38,871 nucleotides of DNA from assembly GCF_014196765.1 (NCBI RefSeq), contig NZ_JACIEE010000018.1, positions 1 through 38,871 of the forward strand, read 5' to 3'. Shown piece after piece: positions 1-8,013 of the stretch; positions within the stretch are counted from its first letter, which is position 1; each line of letters begins with the position of its first letter. The position numbers and the translations under genes were made by a program. Under the pieces are notes generated by a model. That model was not told where the DNA came from, did no database searches, and saw nothing but the letters and a program-made list of their open reading frames with translations. Source of the stretch: Mycoplana azooxidifex (GTDB lineage: Bacteria > Pseudomonadota > Alphaproteobacteria > Rhizobiales > Rhizobiaceae).

Positions 1-42
1 CTTGCTCCCAACGTTGGCATTGGCCAGCGCGTCGAGAGGCGA

Positions 43-90
43 GACTGTCGCATCTCTAACTGGCCCAACTGTCGCATTACTAAATAGCCC
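43..90. repeat. Imperfect 24-bp tandem direct repeat
   Basis: Two adjacent 24-base units (43-66 and 67-90) match at 19 of 24 positions and share the core ACTGTCGCAT and a terminal GCCC. It lies in the first 288 bases, where I see no convincing gene. Repeated short blocks of this kind occur at the ends of some insertion sequences (IS21-type ends carry multiple repeats) and as regulator sites. Neither can be decided here. The rest of 91-288 shows nothing I can support beyond being the leader of the next gene. Confidence 0.4.
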
Positions 91-288
91 TTACATATCG
101 ATATCGCATAAGTTGTATTATGGAACATTTCTTTCTCATGGAGCGGAGACCTCGCAGCAGCATGTGAATCGCTGTCAACGTCGCCACTTCGCTCGGCCGC
201 GGCCGATCTATCTACTGGCCAATGCCGAAACAGAGCTTCATGCGGCCACTACCGGACCAGAGCGAGCGGTGGTAGACTTTGATTTGAC

Positions 289-1284
289 ATGTCAGGATTT
301 GAGCTCACAGGCGCCGGCAGCACCCGACAGTCGGTCGGCGAGGTCCGTTTCACGCGGCGCGAAACCCTATCGCTCGGTTTCTGCCTATGCTGTCTGCCGG
401 CGACCGGCCTTGCCGCCCAGACCTTTGCATTCCAGACCTTTGCTTTGAAGGATCTCGGCAATGGTCTCTTCATCCGCGAGGCACCGCACGAGGAGACGAC
501 GGCGACCAACAGGGGTGCCATTGCCAACATCGGCTTCATTGTCGGACGCGACAGCGTGCTCGTAGTCGATCCGGGAGGCAGTGCGGCAGATGGCCGGTGG
601 CTGCACTCGGAAATCAGAAAGCGGACGAGCAAGCCGATCCGGCACGTCGTGATGACCCACGTCCACCCCGATCATTGCTTCGGTGCTGCAGCCTTTGCTG
701 AGGAGCAACCGGAATTCATAGGCCACCACGCCCTGCGGCCTGCGCTCGACGCACGAGGAAGCTACTATCATCAACGCCTCGTCGAGGTGCTCGGGCAAGA
801 GAATGCAGGCAGCCTCGTGTATCCTACCCGGGAGATAGAAGATGTCGCCGAAGTTGACCTCGGCGACCGTCTGGTCCGGATCACCGCGCACCGGACCGCG
901 CATACGGATTGCGACCTGTCGATGCTCGATACATCCACGGGAACGCTGTTTCCTTCGGATCTGCTTTTCGTCGGCCGCATTCCCTCCCTGGATGGAAGCT
1001 TGCCCGGATGGCTGGCCGAAGCCGAACGGCTTGCAAAGCTTGGTGCTGCCCGTGCAGTGCCGGGACATGGACCGGCAATGGTGGAGTTCGAGCCGGCCAT
1101 GGCAATACAGCGGCGCTATCTGACGGCCCTCCAGGACGAGACGCGCACGGCGATAGCGGAGGGCGTTGCAATCGACGAGGCCAGCCGAACGGTCGCCGCG
1201 AAAGCAGCCGAAGGCTGGGCGCTGTTCGAGGACTATCACAGCCGTAACGTCATTCAGGCCTACAAGGAGCTTGAATGGGAATAG
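289..1284 (+). CDS. Quinoprotein-associated MBL-fold metallohydrolase (periplasmic)
   Basis: This 331-residue protein has the metallo-beta-lactamase fold. The zinc motif THVHPDHCFG sits near residue 124, followed by a later histidine in RTAHTDCDLS and the C-terminal VPGHGP motif. The N-terminus carries a twin-arginine-like stretch (FTRRETLSLGF) and a hydrophobic segment ending in LAA, so export is likely. About 20 residues precede this signal, so the true start may lie slightly downstream, although no better ATG is visible. The next two genes encode a SoxYZ-like carrier and a CXXCW protein. This trio is known to accompany PQQ-dependent methanol/ethanol dehydrogenases as a 'quinoprotein relay' set. 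The chemistry of this hydrolase is not established. The dehydrogenase itself is not in the window. Confidence 0.85.
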   Translation: MSGFELTGAGSTRQSVGEVRFTRRETLSLGFCLCCLPATGLAAQTFAFQTFALKDLGNGLFIREAPHEETTATNRGAIANIGFIVGRDSVLVVDPGGSAADGRWLHSEIRKRTSKPIRHVVMTHVHPDHCFGAAAFAEEQPEFIGHHALRPALDARGSYYHQRLVEVLGQENAGSLVYPTREIEDVAEVDLGDRLVRITAHRTAHTDCDLSMLDTSTGTLFPSDLLFVGRIPSLDGSLPGWLAEAERLAKLGAARAVPGHGPAMVEFEPAMAIQRRYLTALQDETRTAIAEGVAIDEASRTVAAKAAEGWALFEDYHSRNVIQAYKELEWE

Positions 1285-1313
1285 CGATCCCAATCAAGCG
1301 GGAGGAGGAGAAT

Positions 1314-2132
1314 ATGATACAGATAGTGCGACAAGCCCTCGCGGCTGCTCTGGTCACGGTGTTCTGTGCAGCGCCGGCAACCGTTGTGGAGGCCTCCGAG
1401 GCCGATGCCAAGCGGGAGGAGCGCTGGCAGCAGATTGCCGACTACCTTTTCGATGACCGCGAGGTTCTCCCGACGGATACCCTCATCAGGATCGAAGCGC
1501 CGAAGCGCGCCCAGGATGCCGCGCTCGTACCGATCACCCTGACAATGCCGGAGAAGGACAAGATCAAGTCTGTCTATCTCGTGATCGACGACAATCCCGC
1601 CCCGCTCGCCGCTCATGTCACCTTCGGGCCGGCCGCCGATCCGGGCACGCTGCACCTGCGCGTCCGGATCGACACCTATACCAATGTTCACGCTGTTGCC
1701 GAGACGAAGGATGGAAAGCTGTTTTCCACTGTGGCCTTCGTGAAGGCTTCGGGTGGCTGCTCGGCGCCGTCCGGACCGAGTGACGCAGAAGCGATGAAGG
1801 GGATGGGAGATATGAGGATGAAATTCGCGAAGGACATCCAGCAAGAAAAGCCCTCGGAGGCGACGCTGATGATCCGTCACCCGAACTTCAACGGAATGCA
1901 GATGAACCAACTCACCCGGCTCTACACGCCTCCGCGCTACATCGACAAGGTGACCGTCTCTTATGGGGACCAGGACGTACTGAACATCGTCGGCGATATT
2001 TCCCTGTCCACGAATCCCGCGCTCGGCTTCGGTTTCATTCCGCGCGGCGAAGGCCCGATGAAGGTCGTCGCATCCGACACCAAGGGAGGCCGTTGGGAAC
2101 AGACTTTCGACGTGCCTTCGATTACCCAGTAA
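1314..2132 (+). CDS. SoxYZ-like carrier protein associated with quinoprotein dehydrogenase
   Basis: The start at 1314 is chosen because GGAGGAGGAG (1301-1310) lies just upstream and the protein then opens with a signal peptide ending near VVEASEA. An in-frame ATG at 1275 has no such site and lacks a signal-like start. The 272-residue product has a SoxY-like half ending in GGCSAPSG around residue 145, where SoxY proteins carry the thiol-bearing cysteine, and a SoxZ-like C-terminal half. It is therefore a natural SoxY-SoxZ fusion, known as an accessory of PQQ alcohol dehydrogenases and not of thiosulfate oxidation. No other sox gene is present. It starts 29 bases after the hydrolase stop and 11 bases before the next gene, consistent with one operon. 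Confidence 0.85.
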   Translation: MIQIVRQALAAALVTVFCAAPATVVEASEADAKREERWQQIADYLFDDREVLPTDTLIRIEAPKRAQDAALVPITLTMPEKDKIKSVYLVIDDNPAPLAAHVTFGPAADPGTLHLRVRIDTYTNVHAVAETKDGKLFSTVAFVKASGGCSAPSGPSDAEAMKGMGDMRMKFAKDIQQEKPSEATLMIRHPNFNGMQMNQLTRLYTPPRYIDKVTVSYGDQDVLNIVGDISLSTNPALGFGFIPRGEGPMKVVASDTKGGRWEQTFDVPSITQ

Positions 2133-2143
2133 GGGGAACGGAC

Positions 2144-2728
2144 ATGTCGGGCTTGATTGGATACCTGGTGAAGCCTGCCGCTTCACTCGCGATTGCATTG
2201 TTTTTCGCCGCCACGGTCATACATGCGTCGTCGGCCGAGGTGAAGGAACCGGACGGCATGTGGACCGGCCCGATGCGGGGAGAAACCCCGGCGACACTGA
2301 AGGGTGCCGTGGTCGTCGGCCTGCCGGCGCTCGAGGCGCTCATTGCGGAAAAACCGATCCTTCTGGATGTCGGCCCCGCCGACAAGAAGCCGGAGGACTT
2401 TCCACAGGATCGGCTGTGGCTGCCGACCCATCGCTCCATCCCGGGCGCGGTGTGGTTTCCGGGAGGCGGTGCAGCGGCCTTTGATGCCGCGCAGGAGGAA
2501 GCATTTTTTCGTCGTCTGGAGGAACTGACGCAAGGCGACAGATCAAAGCCGGTCGTCACCTTCTGCCGTCCCCAGTGCTGGGGCAGTTGGAACGCCGGCA
2601 AACGGCTGGTGATGAAGGGCTATACTGGCGTTCACTGGTTCCCGGATGGCATCGACAGGTGGCAGGAGGCCCACGAGGCGGTCGAAGTCGAGCCGGACAA
2701 GGTTTGGAACTCGGCGACAATGAAATAG
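2144..2728 (+). CDS. PQQ-dependent catabolism-associated CXXCW motif protein (rhodanese-like)
   Basis: The 194-residue protein has an N-terminal hydrophobic export segment (SLAIALFFAATVIHASSA) and a rhodanese-like domain. The signature FCRPQCWGSWNAGKR near residue 150 contains the C-x-x-C-W motif that names the family. The start at 2144 follows an AAGGGGAAC ribosome-binding stretch directly after the stop of the preceding gene. Family members sit beside PQQ alcohol dehydrogenase genes, and their exact role is unknown. A periplasmic thiol or sulfur-relay function with the SoxYZ-like neighbour is a reasonable inference. The sequence downstream is degenerate, so the operon probably ends here. 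Confidence 0.85.
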   Translation: MSGLIGYLVKPAASLAIALFFAATVIHASSAEVKEPDGMWTGPMRGETPATLKGAVVVGLPALEALIAEKPILLDVGPADKKPEDFPQDRLWLPTHRSIPGAVWFPGGGAAAFDAAQEEAFFRRLEELTQGDRSKPVVTFCRPQCWGSWNAGKRLVMKGYTGVHWFPDGIDRWQEAHEAVEVEPDKVWNSATMK

Positions 2729-2829
2729 GCGCCAGGGCAACGTGGCAGTCGATGGGCGGAATCGATCAACCTGATCCTGAAGATGCGGTGCGCGACGGCC
2801 GGGCTCGATCCGGAAAAATTCTCCGCGCA

Positions 2830-3012
2830 TGGACTTGGAGGCTGTCGAAGAAGTCAGGTGCGCTCGCAGACGGAGTCTGAATCGTCGCCGTTGTGGATGT
2901 AGAAGTGCCCGACGAGCCTGCTGGCGGTTCCGATCATTGAACGCCAACGGCCGCAGGCGGGATCGTCACGTCATTTCCCTCCCAGGAGAACTCCGTGCAG
3001 GCAAATCCGTCG
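2830..3012 (-). pseudogene. Decayed remnant of a small conserved hypothetical gene
   Basis: Reading the minus strand downward from 3012 gives ACTEFSWEGND, then after a frame slip DPACGRW..GHFYIHNGDDSDSVCERT, then after a second slip DFFDSLQ. From memory these pieces follow the order of a small alphaproteobacterial hypothetical family (W-x-G-x-D-E, then G-x-x-F-x-H-x-G-D-D-S, then a DFF tail). At least two frameshifts separate them, so it is not a functional gene. The family name is unknown to me. Confidence 0.4.
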
Positions 3013-3019
3013 CGCGCGC

Positions 3020-3151
3020 CGTAGCGGACGGCACGTGTCACATGAAGCAGAGCTCCGCCTCCTTGCCGTTGCCCTTCTTGTCGATCGCCCGCAGCAGACG
3101 ATCGCGACGCCCCCTCGCCTACAGATCGACGTAGCTGAACAGTTCGCCCAT
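3020..3151 (-). pseudogene. Transposase remnant (IS1182/IS5-type DDE) with nonsense codons
   Basis: The minus strand from the ATG at 3149-3151 reads MGELFSYVDL-stop-ARGRRDRLLRAI followed directly by KKGNGKEAELCFM-stop-H. The first part matches the typical start of IS1182/IS5-like transposases (GELFSYVDLE-A-x-R). The second matches a region normally well inside the protein (KGxGxEAKLxFMGH). Both stops sit where the family usually has E and G and need only one base change each. The remnant therefore has an internal deletion plus two nonsense mutations. Identification is by recalled family pattern only. Confidence 0.5.
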
Positions 3152-3302
3152 TCGTCCGCGTCATTTTGCGAGCATTCCCGTGCCAAATTCGCCTTGGCCC
3201 CAATATCGAAAACGACAACGCTTGCACACTTGGAAACAGTTCTTTCAAGGTTGCTCCCTAATTTCGGAAGCGTCGACTCCGAGATATGGGTAGAAGCGGG
3301 CT

Positions 3303-4310
3303 ATGGCTTTGGTATCCCCGAGAAGCTGGATCGCAGGTCTCAGCACCAGATTCGCGCAATGGCTGGGGGAACCGGCACTTGGAAACCCAAGCGCCAGCGC
3401 AGCCGAGGTGGCCCATCTCAGGAAGATCTTTGAACGCTCATCGAAGGCTGCACGCATCGGGGTCTGGGAATGCGCCCTTCCCTCCGAGGCCCTAGCCTGG
3501 ACCGACATGGTCTACGAGCTGTTTGACTTGCTGCCCGGTTCCACTCTGGACCGACCGTCGATCGTAGACATGTACACAGAGGCCTCGCGCGCGGAACTGA
3601 CCAGGCTCCGCAATCGTGCCATTGAAGAGCGCGGCGGTTTTTCGCTTGATGCGGAAATCATCACTGCCAAAGGCAACCACCGCTGGATACGGATCACGGC
3701 AATCGTTGAATGCGAGTCCGATGTCCCGATCCGGATATTCGGGTTGAAGCAGGACATTACCTCCGAAAAGATCATGATCGACCAGATCCGCCGGCTGGCC
3801 GAAACCGACGCCTTGTCCGGACTGGCCAACAGGAACCAGTTCGAAAAGGAATTCGAGCATGCCTGCGCCCTTCGCTCCTCCGGAGATCAATCTGTGCTTT
3901 TCCTCGTCGACATGGACGGGTTCAAGCTCGTCAACGACTCGTTCGGTCATCAGGCAGGCGACGAATGTTTGAAGGAGACGGCGCGTCGGCTGATGAAAAT
4001 CCTCGACCAGGCGGACGTCATTGCCCGCATTGGCGGCGACGAATTTGCCATCCTGCATCGATGCTCTTCCCTCGATGGAGCAAACCGGATCGGCGGAGAG
4101 ATCATCGCCGCCCTGGCGCAGGACTATTCAAGGGACGGCAAGCAGATCCGCGTGGGCGTGTCGATTGGCGCAGTGTTCGGGACCTCGGGGTTTTTGCCGA
4201 AAGATGTCTTCGCGGTAGCCGACAAGGCTCTCTATGCTGCAAAGCGTGAAGGGGGTGGCATCCTCATCACGAAAGAAATGGACAACAGCCAACGCGTACG
4301 CGCAGCTTAA
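3303..4310 (+). CDS. PAS-GGDEF diguanylate cyclase
   Basis: This 335-residue, apparently soluble protein has a PAS-like sensor domain at about residues 40-160 (GVWECAL, WIRITAIVE, IFGLKQDIT) and a GGDEF domain from about 165. The GGDEF domain contains DALSGLANRN, the metal-binding segment LVDMDGFKLVNDSFGH and the active-site ARIGGDEFAIL. The intact GGDEF motif predicts synthesis of cyclic di-GMP from two GTP. The product-inhibition site, normally R-x-x-D five residues before GGDEF, reads DQAD here, so feedback inhibition is probably absent. The start at 3303 is the first ATG before the PAS region, but its ribosome-binding site is weak. It appears to be a single-gene unit downstream of decayed sequence. 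Confidence 0.9.
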   Translation: MALVSPRSWIAGLSTRFAQWLGEPALGNPSASAAEVAHLRKIFERSSKAARIGVWECALPSEALAWTDMVYELFDLLPGSTLDRPSIVDMYTEASRAELTRLRNRAIEERGGFSLDAEIITAKGNHRWIRITAIVECESDVPIRIFGLKQDITSEKIMIDQIRRLAETDALSGLANRNQFEKEFEHACALRSSGDQSVLFLVDMDGFKLVNDSFGHQAGDECLKETARRLMKILDQADVIARIGGDEFAILHRCSSLDGANRIGGEIIAALAQDYSRDGKQIRVGVSIGAVFGTSGFLPKDVFAVADKALYAAKREGGGILITKEMDNSQRVRAA

Positions 4311-4324
4311 ACGTGCCTACGCGT
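4292..4324 (+). terminator. Hairpin at the end of the diguanylate cyclase gene
   Basis: ACGCGTACGC (4292-4301) pairs with GCCTACGCGT (4315-4324) with one mismatch across a 13-base loop that contains the stop codon. There is no clear T-run after it, so intrinsic termination is only possible, not certain. The rest of 4325-4500 holds nothing I recognise. Confidence 0.25.
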
Positions 4325-4500
4325 ATCATTGTGCTGCGCCACATTGCGCCTGCTCGTCTGCCGGGCAACTCGTGAGAGTCGGACTCAAGAAACAATTTCC
4401 ATATCTTGCGAGGCGCCTTCCTGAAGCTACAGATTTTTCGAAGTCGCCGGTCCGAAAAGAGGGCCGTCCCATTCGTCTTGGATGACGGTCACGGTACACC

Positions 4501-4566
4501 TCAAGCCACCATGTCGTAGAGGAAGCGCAGGCAGACGGTCATCAGGAAGAGGCCGAAGAGCAAGCT
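4501..4566 (-). pseudogene. 3' tail of a TauE/SafE-type membrane exporter gene
   Basis: The minus strand from about 4566 down to the stop at 4501-4503 encodes LLFGLFLMTVCLRFLYDMVA-stop. This resembles the last transmembrane segment and C-terminus of TauE/SafE sulfite/sulfonate exporters (…FG-x-F-L-x-x-V-G-L-R-F-L-Y-D). No upstream part remains, and the fragment directly abuts the stop of the efflux gene at 4567. It is therefore a truncated leftover, probably from a deletion that brought the efflux gene in. Confidence 0.45.
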
Positions 4567-5994
4567 TCAGTCACGACGGTGCCCCGACACATCTACTCCG
4601 GCGTCGTGCGGGAGTGCCAGGAAGCGCAACGCCGACAGGAGACCGATCGCGGCAACGCAGAGGAAGGCGGCACGGATGTCCACCAGCATCCCGCCATCCG
4701 CCGCTCCTGATTGGAGGTAGGACGACAGGCGGATGACGACCGCTGCGACAGCCACGCCGAGCAGTTGCGACAACTGCTGCAGCATTGCCGAAATCGTCGT
4801 CGCAGCACCTCGCTGTGCCTGTGTCACGTCGGCAAAGGCGATCGTCGTGAGCGAGGTGAACTGCATCGAGCGGGTGAGGCCGCAGGCGATCAGCAGCGTG
4901 AAGAGGATGACGCGCGGCGTCTCGCCGTCGATGAAGGCGAAGGCGCCGATCGTCAGCGCCGCGATCACGCCGTTGACGACGAGGAGCGTGCGGAAGCCGA
5001 AGAGACGCAGCGCCGGCGTCGTGACACTCTTCATGAGCAGGTTGCCGAAGAAATAGACGAGGACGAGGGAGCCCGTTTCGACCGCGTCGAAGCCGAGGCC
5101 GACCTGGAACAGCAGCGGCAGCAGGAATGGCGTAGCGTTGACCGCGAGCCGCCCGGCCGTGCCTGCCGAAAGGGTGGCAAAGGCAAAGGTCGGCACCTTC
5201 AGCACGGCCATGTCGAGCAGGGCATGCGGCGTGCGCTTGAGGTGGCGGATCGCGAAAATGCCGATCATGATACCCGCCGCCAGCATCGCAAGTGCGCTGA
5301 ACCCGCCGGTTGACGCACTGGTAAGTTCAAGCCCCACCAACGTCAGCGCCAGCGCGCTTCCGGTCAGCAAAAAACCGCTGAGATCGAAGGCGCGCGCCCG
5401 CTCCTCCACCGGCGCATGCGGCACGAAGAAGGCGACGAGTACGACGCCGAGCAGGCCGAGCGGCAGGTTGATGAAGAAGTTCCACTCCCATCCGGCATGG
5501 GTGGTGATCCAGGCGCCGATCAGCGGGCCGATCACCGGTGCGATCAGGGCCGGCCAGGTGATGGTGGCAATCGCCCGTACCAACTCCGCCTTGGGGGCGC
5601 CACGCAGCACGAGTTGACGCCCGACGGGCGTCATCAGCGCGGCGGACGCGCCCTGGAAGAGCCGCGCCGTCGTGAATTCCGCAAGCGAGCCGGAAAAGCC
5701 GCAGGCGACCGATGAGAGCGTGAACAGCACGATCGCCGAGAGAAAGACCCCCCGCGCACCAAAACGGTCGGCGAGCCAGCCAGCCGGCGGGATGAACACC
5801 GCCATCGCGAGCAGATAGGCGGTGAAGCCGATATTGAGCGTCACCACATCCGTTGAGAAGGCATGTGCCATGGCCGGCAGCGACGTCGCAATGATCGTGC
5901 TGTCCAGCATCTGCATGAAGAAGGCCACGGCGACGACGGCCGGGACGATGCGGCTGCGGTGGAGCGGGATGCACGGAGACGCAGTGGAAGACAT
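4567..5994 (-). CDS. DHA2-type (EmrB/QacA-like) MFS drug efflux transporter
   Basis: This 475-residue polytopic membrane protein belongs to the drug:H+ antiporter family 2. The first helix carries the DHA2 motif LDSTIIATSLPAM. The loop after helix 2 has GWLADRFGARGVF (MFS motif A), and helix 5 has the antiporter motif around PVIGPLIGAWIT followed by GWEWNFFINLP. It likely exports toxic amphiphilic compounds by proton exchange. The start at 5994 has no strong Shine-Dalgarno sequence. A terminator-like hairpin at 6015-6040 separates it from the importer operon upstream, so it may have its own promoter or depend on readthrough. No membrane-fusion partner gene is adjacent. Confidence 0.88.
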   Translation of the reverse strand: MSSTASPCIPLHRSRIVPAVVAVAFFMQMLDSTIIATSLPAMAHAFSTDVVTLNIGFTAYLLAMAVFIPPAGWLADRFGARGVFLSAIVLFTLSSVACGFSGSLAEFTTARLFQGASAALMTPVGRQLVLRGAPKAELVRAIATITWPALIAPVIGPLIGAWITTHAGWEWNFFINLPLGLLGVVLVAFFVPHAPVEERARAFDLSGFLLTGSALALTLVGLELTSASTGGFSALAMLAAGIMIGIFAIRHLKRTPHALLDMAVLKVPTFAFATLSAGTAGRLAVNATPFLLPLLFQVGLGFDAVETGSLVLVYFFGNLLMKSVTTPALRLFGFRTLLVVNGVIAALTIGAFAFIDGETPRVILFTLLIACGLTRSMQFTSLTTIAFADVTQAQRGAATTISAMLQQLSQLLGVAVAAVVIRLSSYLQSGAADGGMLVDIRAAFLCVAAIGLLSALRFLALPHDAGVDVSGHRRD

Positions 5995-6014
5995 CGCAAC
6001 AACTACAACAAGAG

Positions 6015-6040
6015 AGCGCCGGCGGATGAACGCCGGCGCT
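6015..6040 (-). terminator. Strong hairpin after the sulfonate-type importer operon
   Basis: A perfect 10-bp stem AGCGCCGGCG / CGCCGGCGCT with a 6-base loop lies 14 bases beyond the stop of the binding-protein gene. On the minus strand it is followed by CTCTTGTTGTAGTTG, a T-rich stretch. This fits a rho-independent terminator for the 11481-6055 operon. Confidence 0.6.
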
Positions 6041-6054
6041 TGAAGACTACAAAA

Positions 6055-7086
6055 TCAGTTGCTTGCATCAACCCTCTTGTGCGCCTTTTCATAGAAGGAG
6101 CGGTCAATCCAGGTGTCGTAGTTGACCTTGCCCTTCAGAAGACCGGAATCGGCCATGAAGGTTTCCTCGCCCTGCAACGCCCGAACCGCCTCTTCGGTGA
6201 TTTGCGGGTCCTGGAAGAACTTGCCGTCCGGATAGGTCGCACGCACGGCCTTGTCGCTGTTGCCGGTTTCCTTGACAAATATCGCGATCGTCTCTTCCGG
6301 GTTGGCATCGGCCGAGCGAGCGGTGGCAATATCAACGGCGAGCAGGCGCGCCACGATATCCGGATACTTGCGGGCGAAATCACCATTGACGCTGATGAGG
6401 TGCGGCACCGCCCATTCCGGTTTGCCCGATACGCCGGCATCGAAGATCACCCGCGCGCCACCTTTTTCAACGAGCGCCTGGACCGGGCCGGTGCTTTCGA
6501 CGATGGCATCGATATCGCCGCGGGCGAGCGCGGGGCCGGAACTTTCGATGCCGAGGTTCAGGCTCTCCACGTCATTGATCGACAGGCCGGCGTCCTTCAG
6601 TGCCTTGGCGAAAGTCGAGTGCCTGACCGTTCCGGAGAGATAGGCGATCTTCTTGCCCTTCAGATCTTCGATCTTCTGGATCGGCGAATCCGGCTTGACG
6701 ACGATCTGCGTCTCGTTGGAGCGGTTCCAGCTCGAGAGGCCCACCAGTTTCACGTCCGCCCCGGTGGCGGCAAGACGAAGCGAGGGGTTGTTGCCGATAT
6801 AGGTGAAGTCGATGGCGCCGGAACCGAGTGCGACCGTTGCGGCCGAGCCGCCGTCAAAGGTGGTCAGCTCGATCGTGATGCCGTCCTTGGCGAATTCGTC
6901 CTCCAGCAGCTTCTTGTTGCGGTAGAGGATGAACTTCAGATGGCCGGGCGCAGTGGAGCCGATGCGGATGACCTCGGGTTTCGCCTCACCTGCAGCGGCC
7001 GGGGAAAGGCCTGCAACGGGTAGGAGCGAAAGCGCGAGGGCAAGTTTCAGGATGGTTCGGCGGAGAAGGGGCGAGTGCGATGTCAT
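6055..7086 (-). CDS. Sulfonate/nitrate/taurine-type ABC transporter substrate-binding protein
   Basis: The 343-residue protein begins with a signal peptide (RRTILKLALALSLLPVAGLSPAAAG). It continues as a SsuA/TauA-type periplasmic binding protein: IRIGSTAPGHLKFILYRNK at the first strand, then AIDFTYIGNNPSLRL, then VKPDSPIQKIEDLKGKKIAY. The start at 7086 follows GAAAGGA on the message strand. An upstream in-frame start at 7167 would place the signal internally and is rejected. It is the last gene of an operon with permease, ATPase, ferredoxin, flavoprotein and thioredoxin-like genes. The ligand is likely an organosulfur anion, inferred from family and context and not proven by residues. Confidence 0.88.
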   Translation of the reverse strand: MTSHSPLLRRTILKLALALSLLPVAGLSPAAAGEAKPEVIRIGSTAPGHLKFILYRNKKLLEDEFAKDGITIELTTFDGGSAATVALGSGAIDFTYIGNNPSLRLAATGADVKLVGLSSWNRSNETQIVVKPDSPIQKIEDLKGKKIAYLSGTVRHSTFAKALKDAGLSINDVESLNLGIESSGPALARGDIDAIVESTGPVQALVEKGGARVIFDAGVSGKPEWAVPHLISVNGDFARKYPDIVARLLAVDIATARSADANPEETIAIFVKETGNSDKAVRATYPDGKFFQDPQITEEAVRALQGEETFMADSGLLKGKVNYDTWIDRSFYEKAHKRVDASN

Positions 7087-7138
7087 GATTGATCCTTTCG
7101 AGATCGGCTGTTTATAGATGAAGCGAAGTGTCAGGATT

Positions 7139-8002
7139 TCAGTTCGGGCCGCTTTCGCCTGTGCCATGCCAGTGGGTGGCTCGCCGCTCGCCGGCGACGA
7201 GCAGGTAATTCAGCACGAGTCCGATGATCGTCAGCGTCAGGATGCCGGCATACATGCGGTCGGTTTCGAGCATCAGCGAGGAGTTCTGGATTAGGTATCC
7301 GATGCCGGACTGGGCGGCGAGCATCTCGGCGGCGATGACCGAGAAGAGCGAGGTCTTCACGCCGAGCCGGGCGCCGGCGACGATCGAGGGAATGGCGGAG
7401 GGGAAGATCACCTTCTTGAACAGGTCCCAGTCCGAGGTGCCCATCGAACGCGCCGCCTTGACAAGCAGCGGATCGACGGACTTCACGCCGACGATCGTGT
7501 TGATCAGCAGAAAGAACACCGCGGCATAGAACGTGATGGCGATCTTTGACGCCTCGCCGATGCCGAGTACCAGGATGAAGACCGGCAGCAGCGCGAACTG
7601 CGACGTGTTGCGCAGTGTCTGGACGAGGAAGTCGGACGACTTCTCGAAGAACGGATAGCGCCCCATCAGGAAACCGAGCGGCACGGCAACGACGACGGCG
7701 AGCGAGAAGCCGATTGAGGCCCGCTGAAGACTGATGCCGATATGGTTGGCCAGATGGCCGGAAACGATCATCTCCCACAGCACGGAAAGCACCTGGCTCA
7801 GTGGCGGGAAGAAGAGCGCATTGATCCAGCCGGCGCGCGGCGCGATTTCCCACAAAAGTGCAAAGGCGATCAGCGCCGGAAGGCCGAGCATGAGGGTGGA
7901 GAAGGTATCGCCGAGGGCGGTCGGCCGCTTTGACCGCGCGCGCTTGCGGCGTAGCGCGAAGGTGTTGCGGATTGGCGGGATGCGGTCGATGGTCAGGCTC
8001 AT
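7139..8002 (-). CDS. SsuC-like ABC transporter permease
   Basis: This 287-residue inner-membrane protein has about six hydrophobic helices and the EAA-type ATPase-contact loop KAARSMGTSDWDLFKKVIFPSAIPSI near residue 190. Sequence style and length match the permeases of sulfonate, taurine and nitrate importers. The start at 8002 has a clear GGGAGG ribosome-binding site. It lies 11 bases after the ATPase gene and 52 bases before the binding-protein gene. It forms the channel of the importer, probably as a homodimer. Confidence 0.9.
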   Translation of the reverse strand: MSLTIDRIPPIRNTFALRRKRARSKRPTALGDTFSTLMLGLPALIAFALLWEIAPRAGWINALFFPPLSQVLSVLWEMIVSGHLANHIGISLQRASIGFSLAVVVAVPLGFLMGRYPFFEKSSDFLVQTLRNTSQFALLPVFILVLGIGEASKIAITFYAAVFFLLINTIVGVKSVDPLLVKAARSMGTSDWDLFKKVIFPSAIPSIVAGARLGVKTSLFSVIAAEMLAAQSGIGYLIQNSSLMLETDRMYAGILTLTIIGLVLNYLLVAGERRATHWHGTGESGPN

Positions 8003-8013
8003 CCGAACCTCCC

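Noticed and set aside
2-448. Open frame at the window start on the plus strand
   Set aside because: Overlaps the metallohydrolase gene in another frame, has no recognisable domain, and its start is only the window edge.
1314-2132. Thiosulfate-oxidation SoxYZ
   Set aside because: SoxY and SoxZ are fused, no soxABCDX genes are present, and the neighbours are the quinoprotein-associated hydrolase and CXXCW protein.
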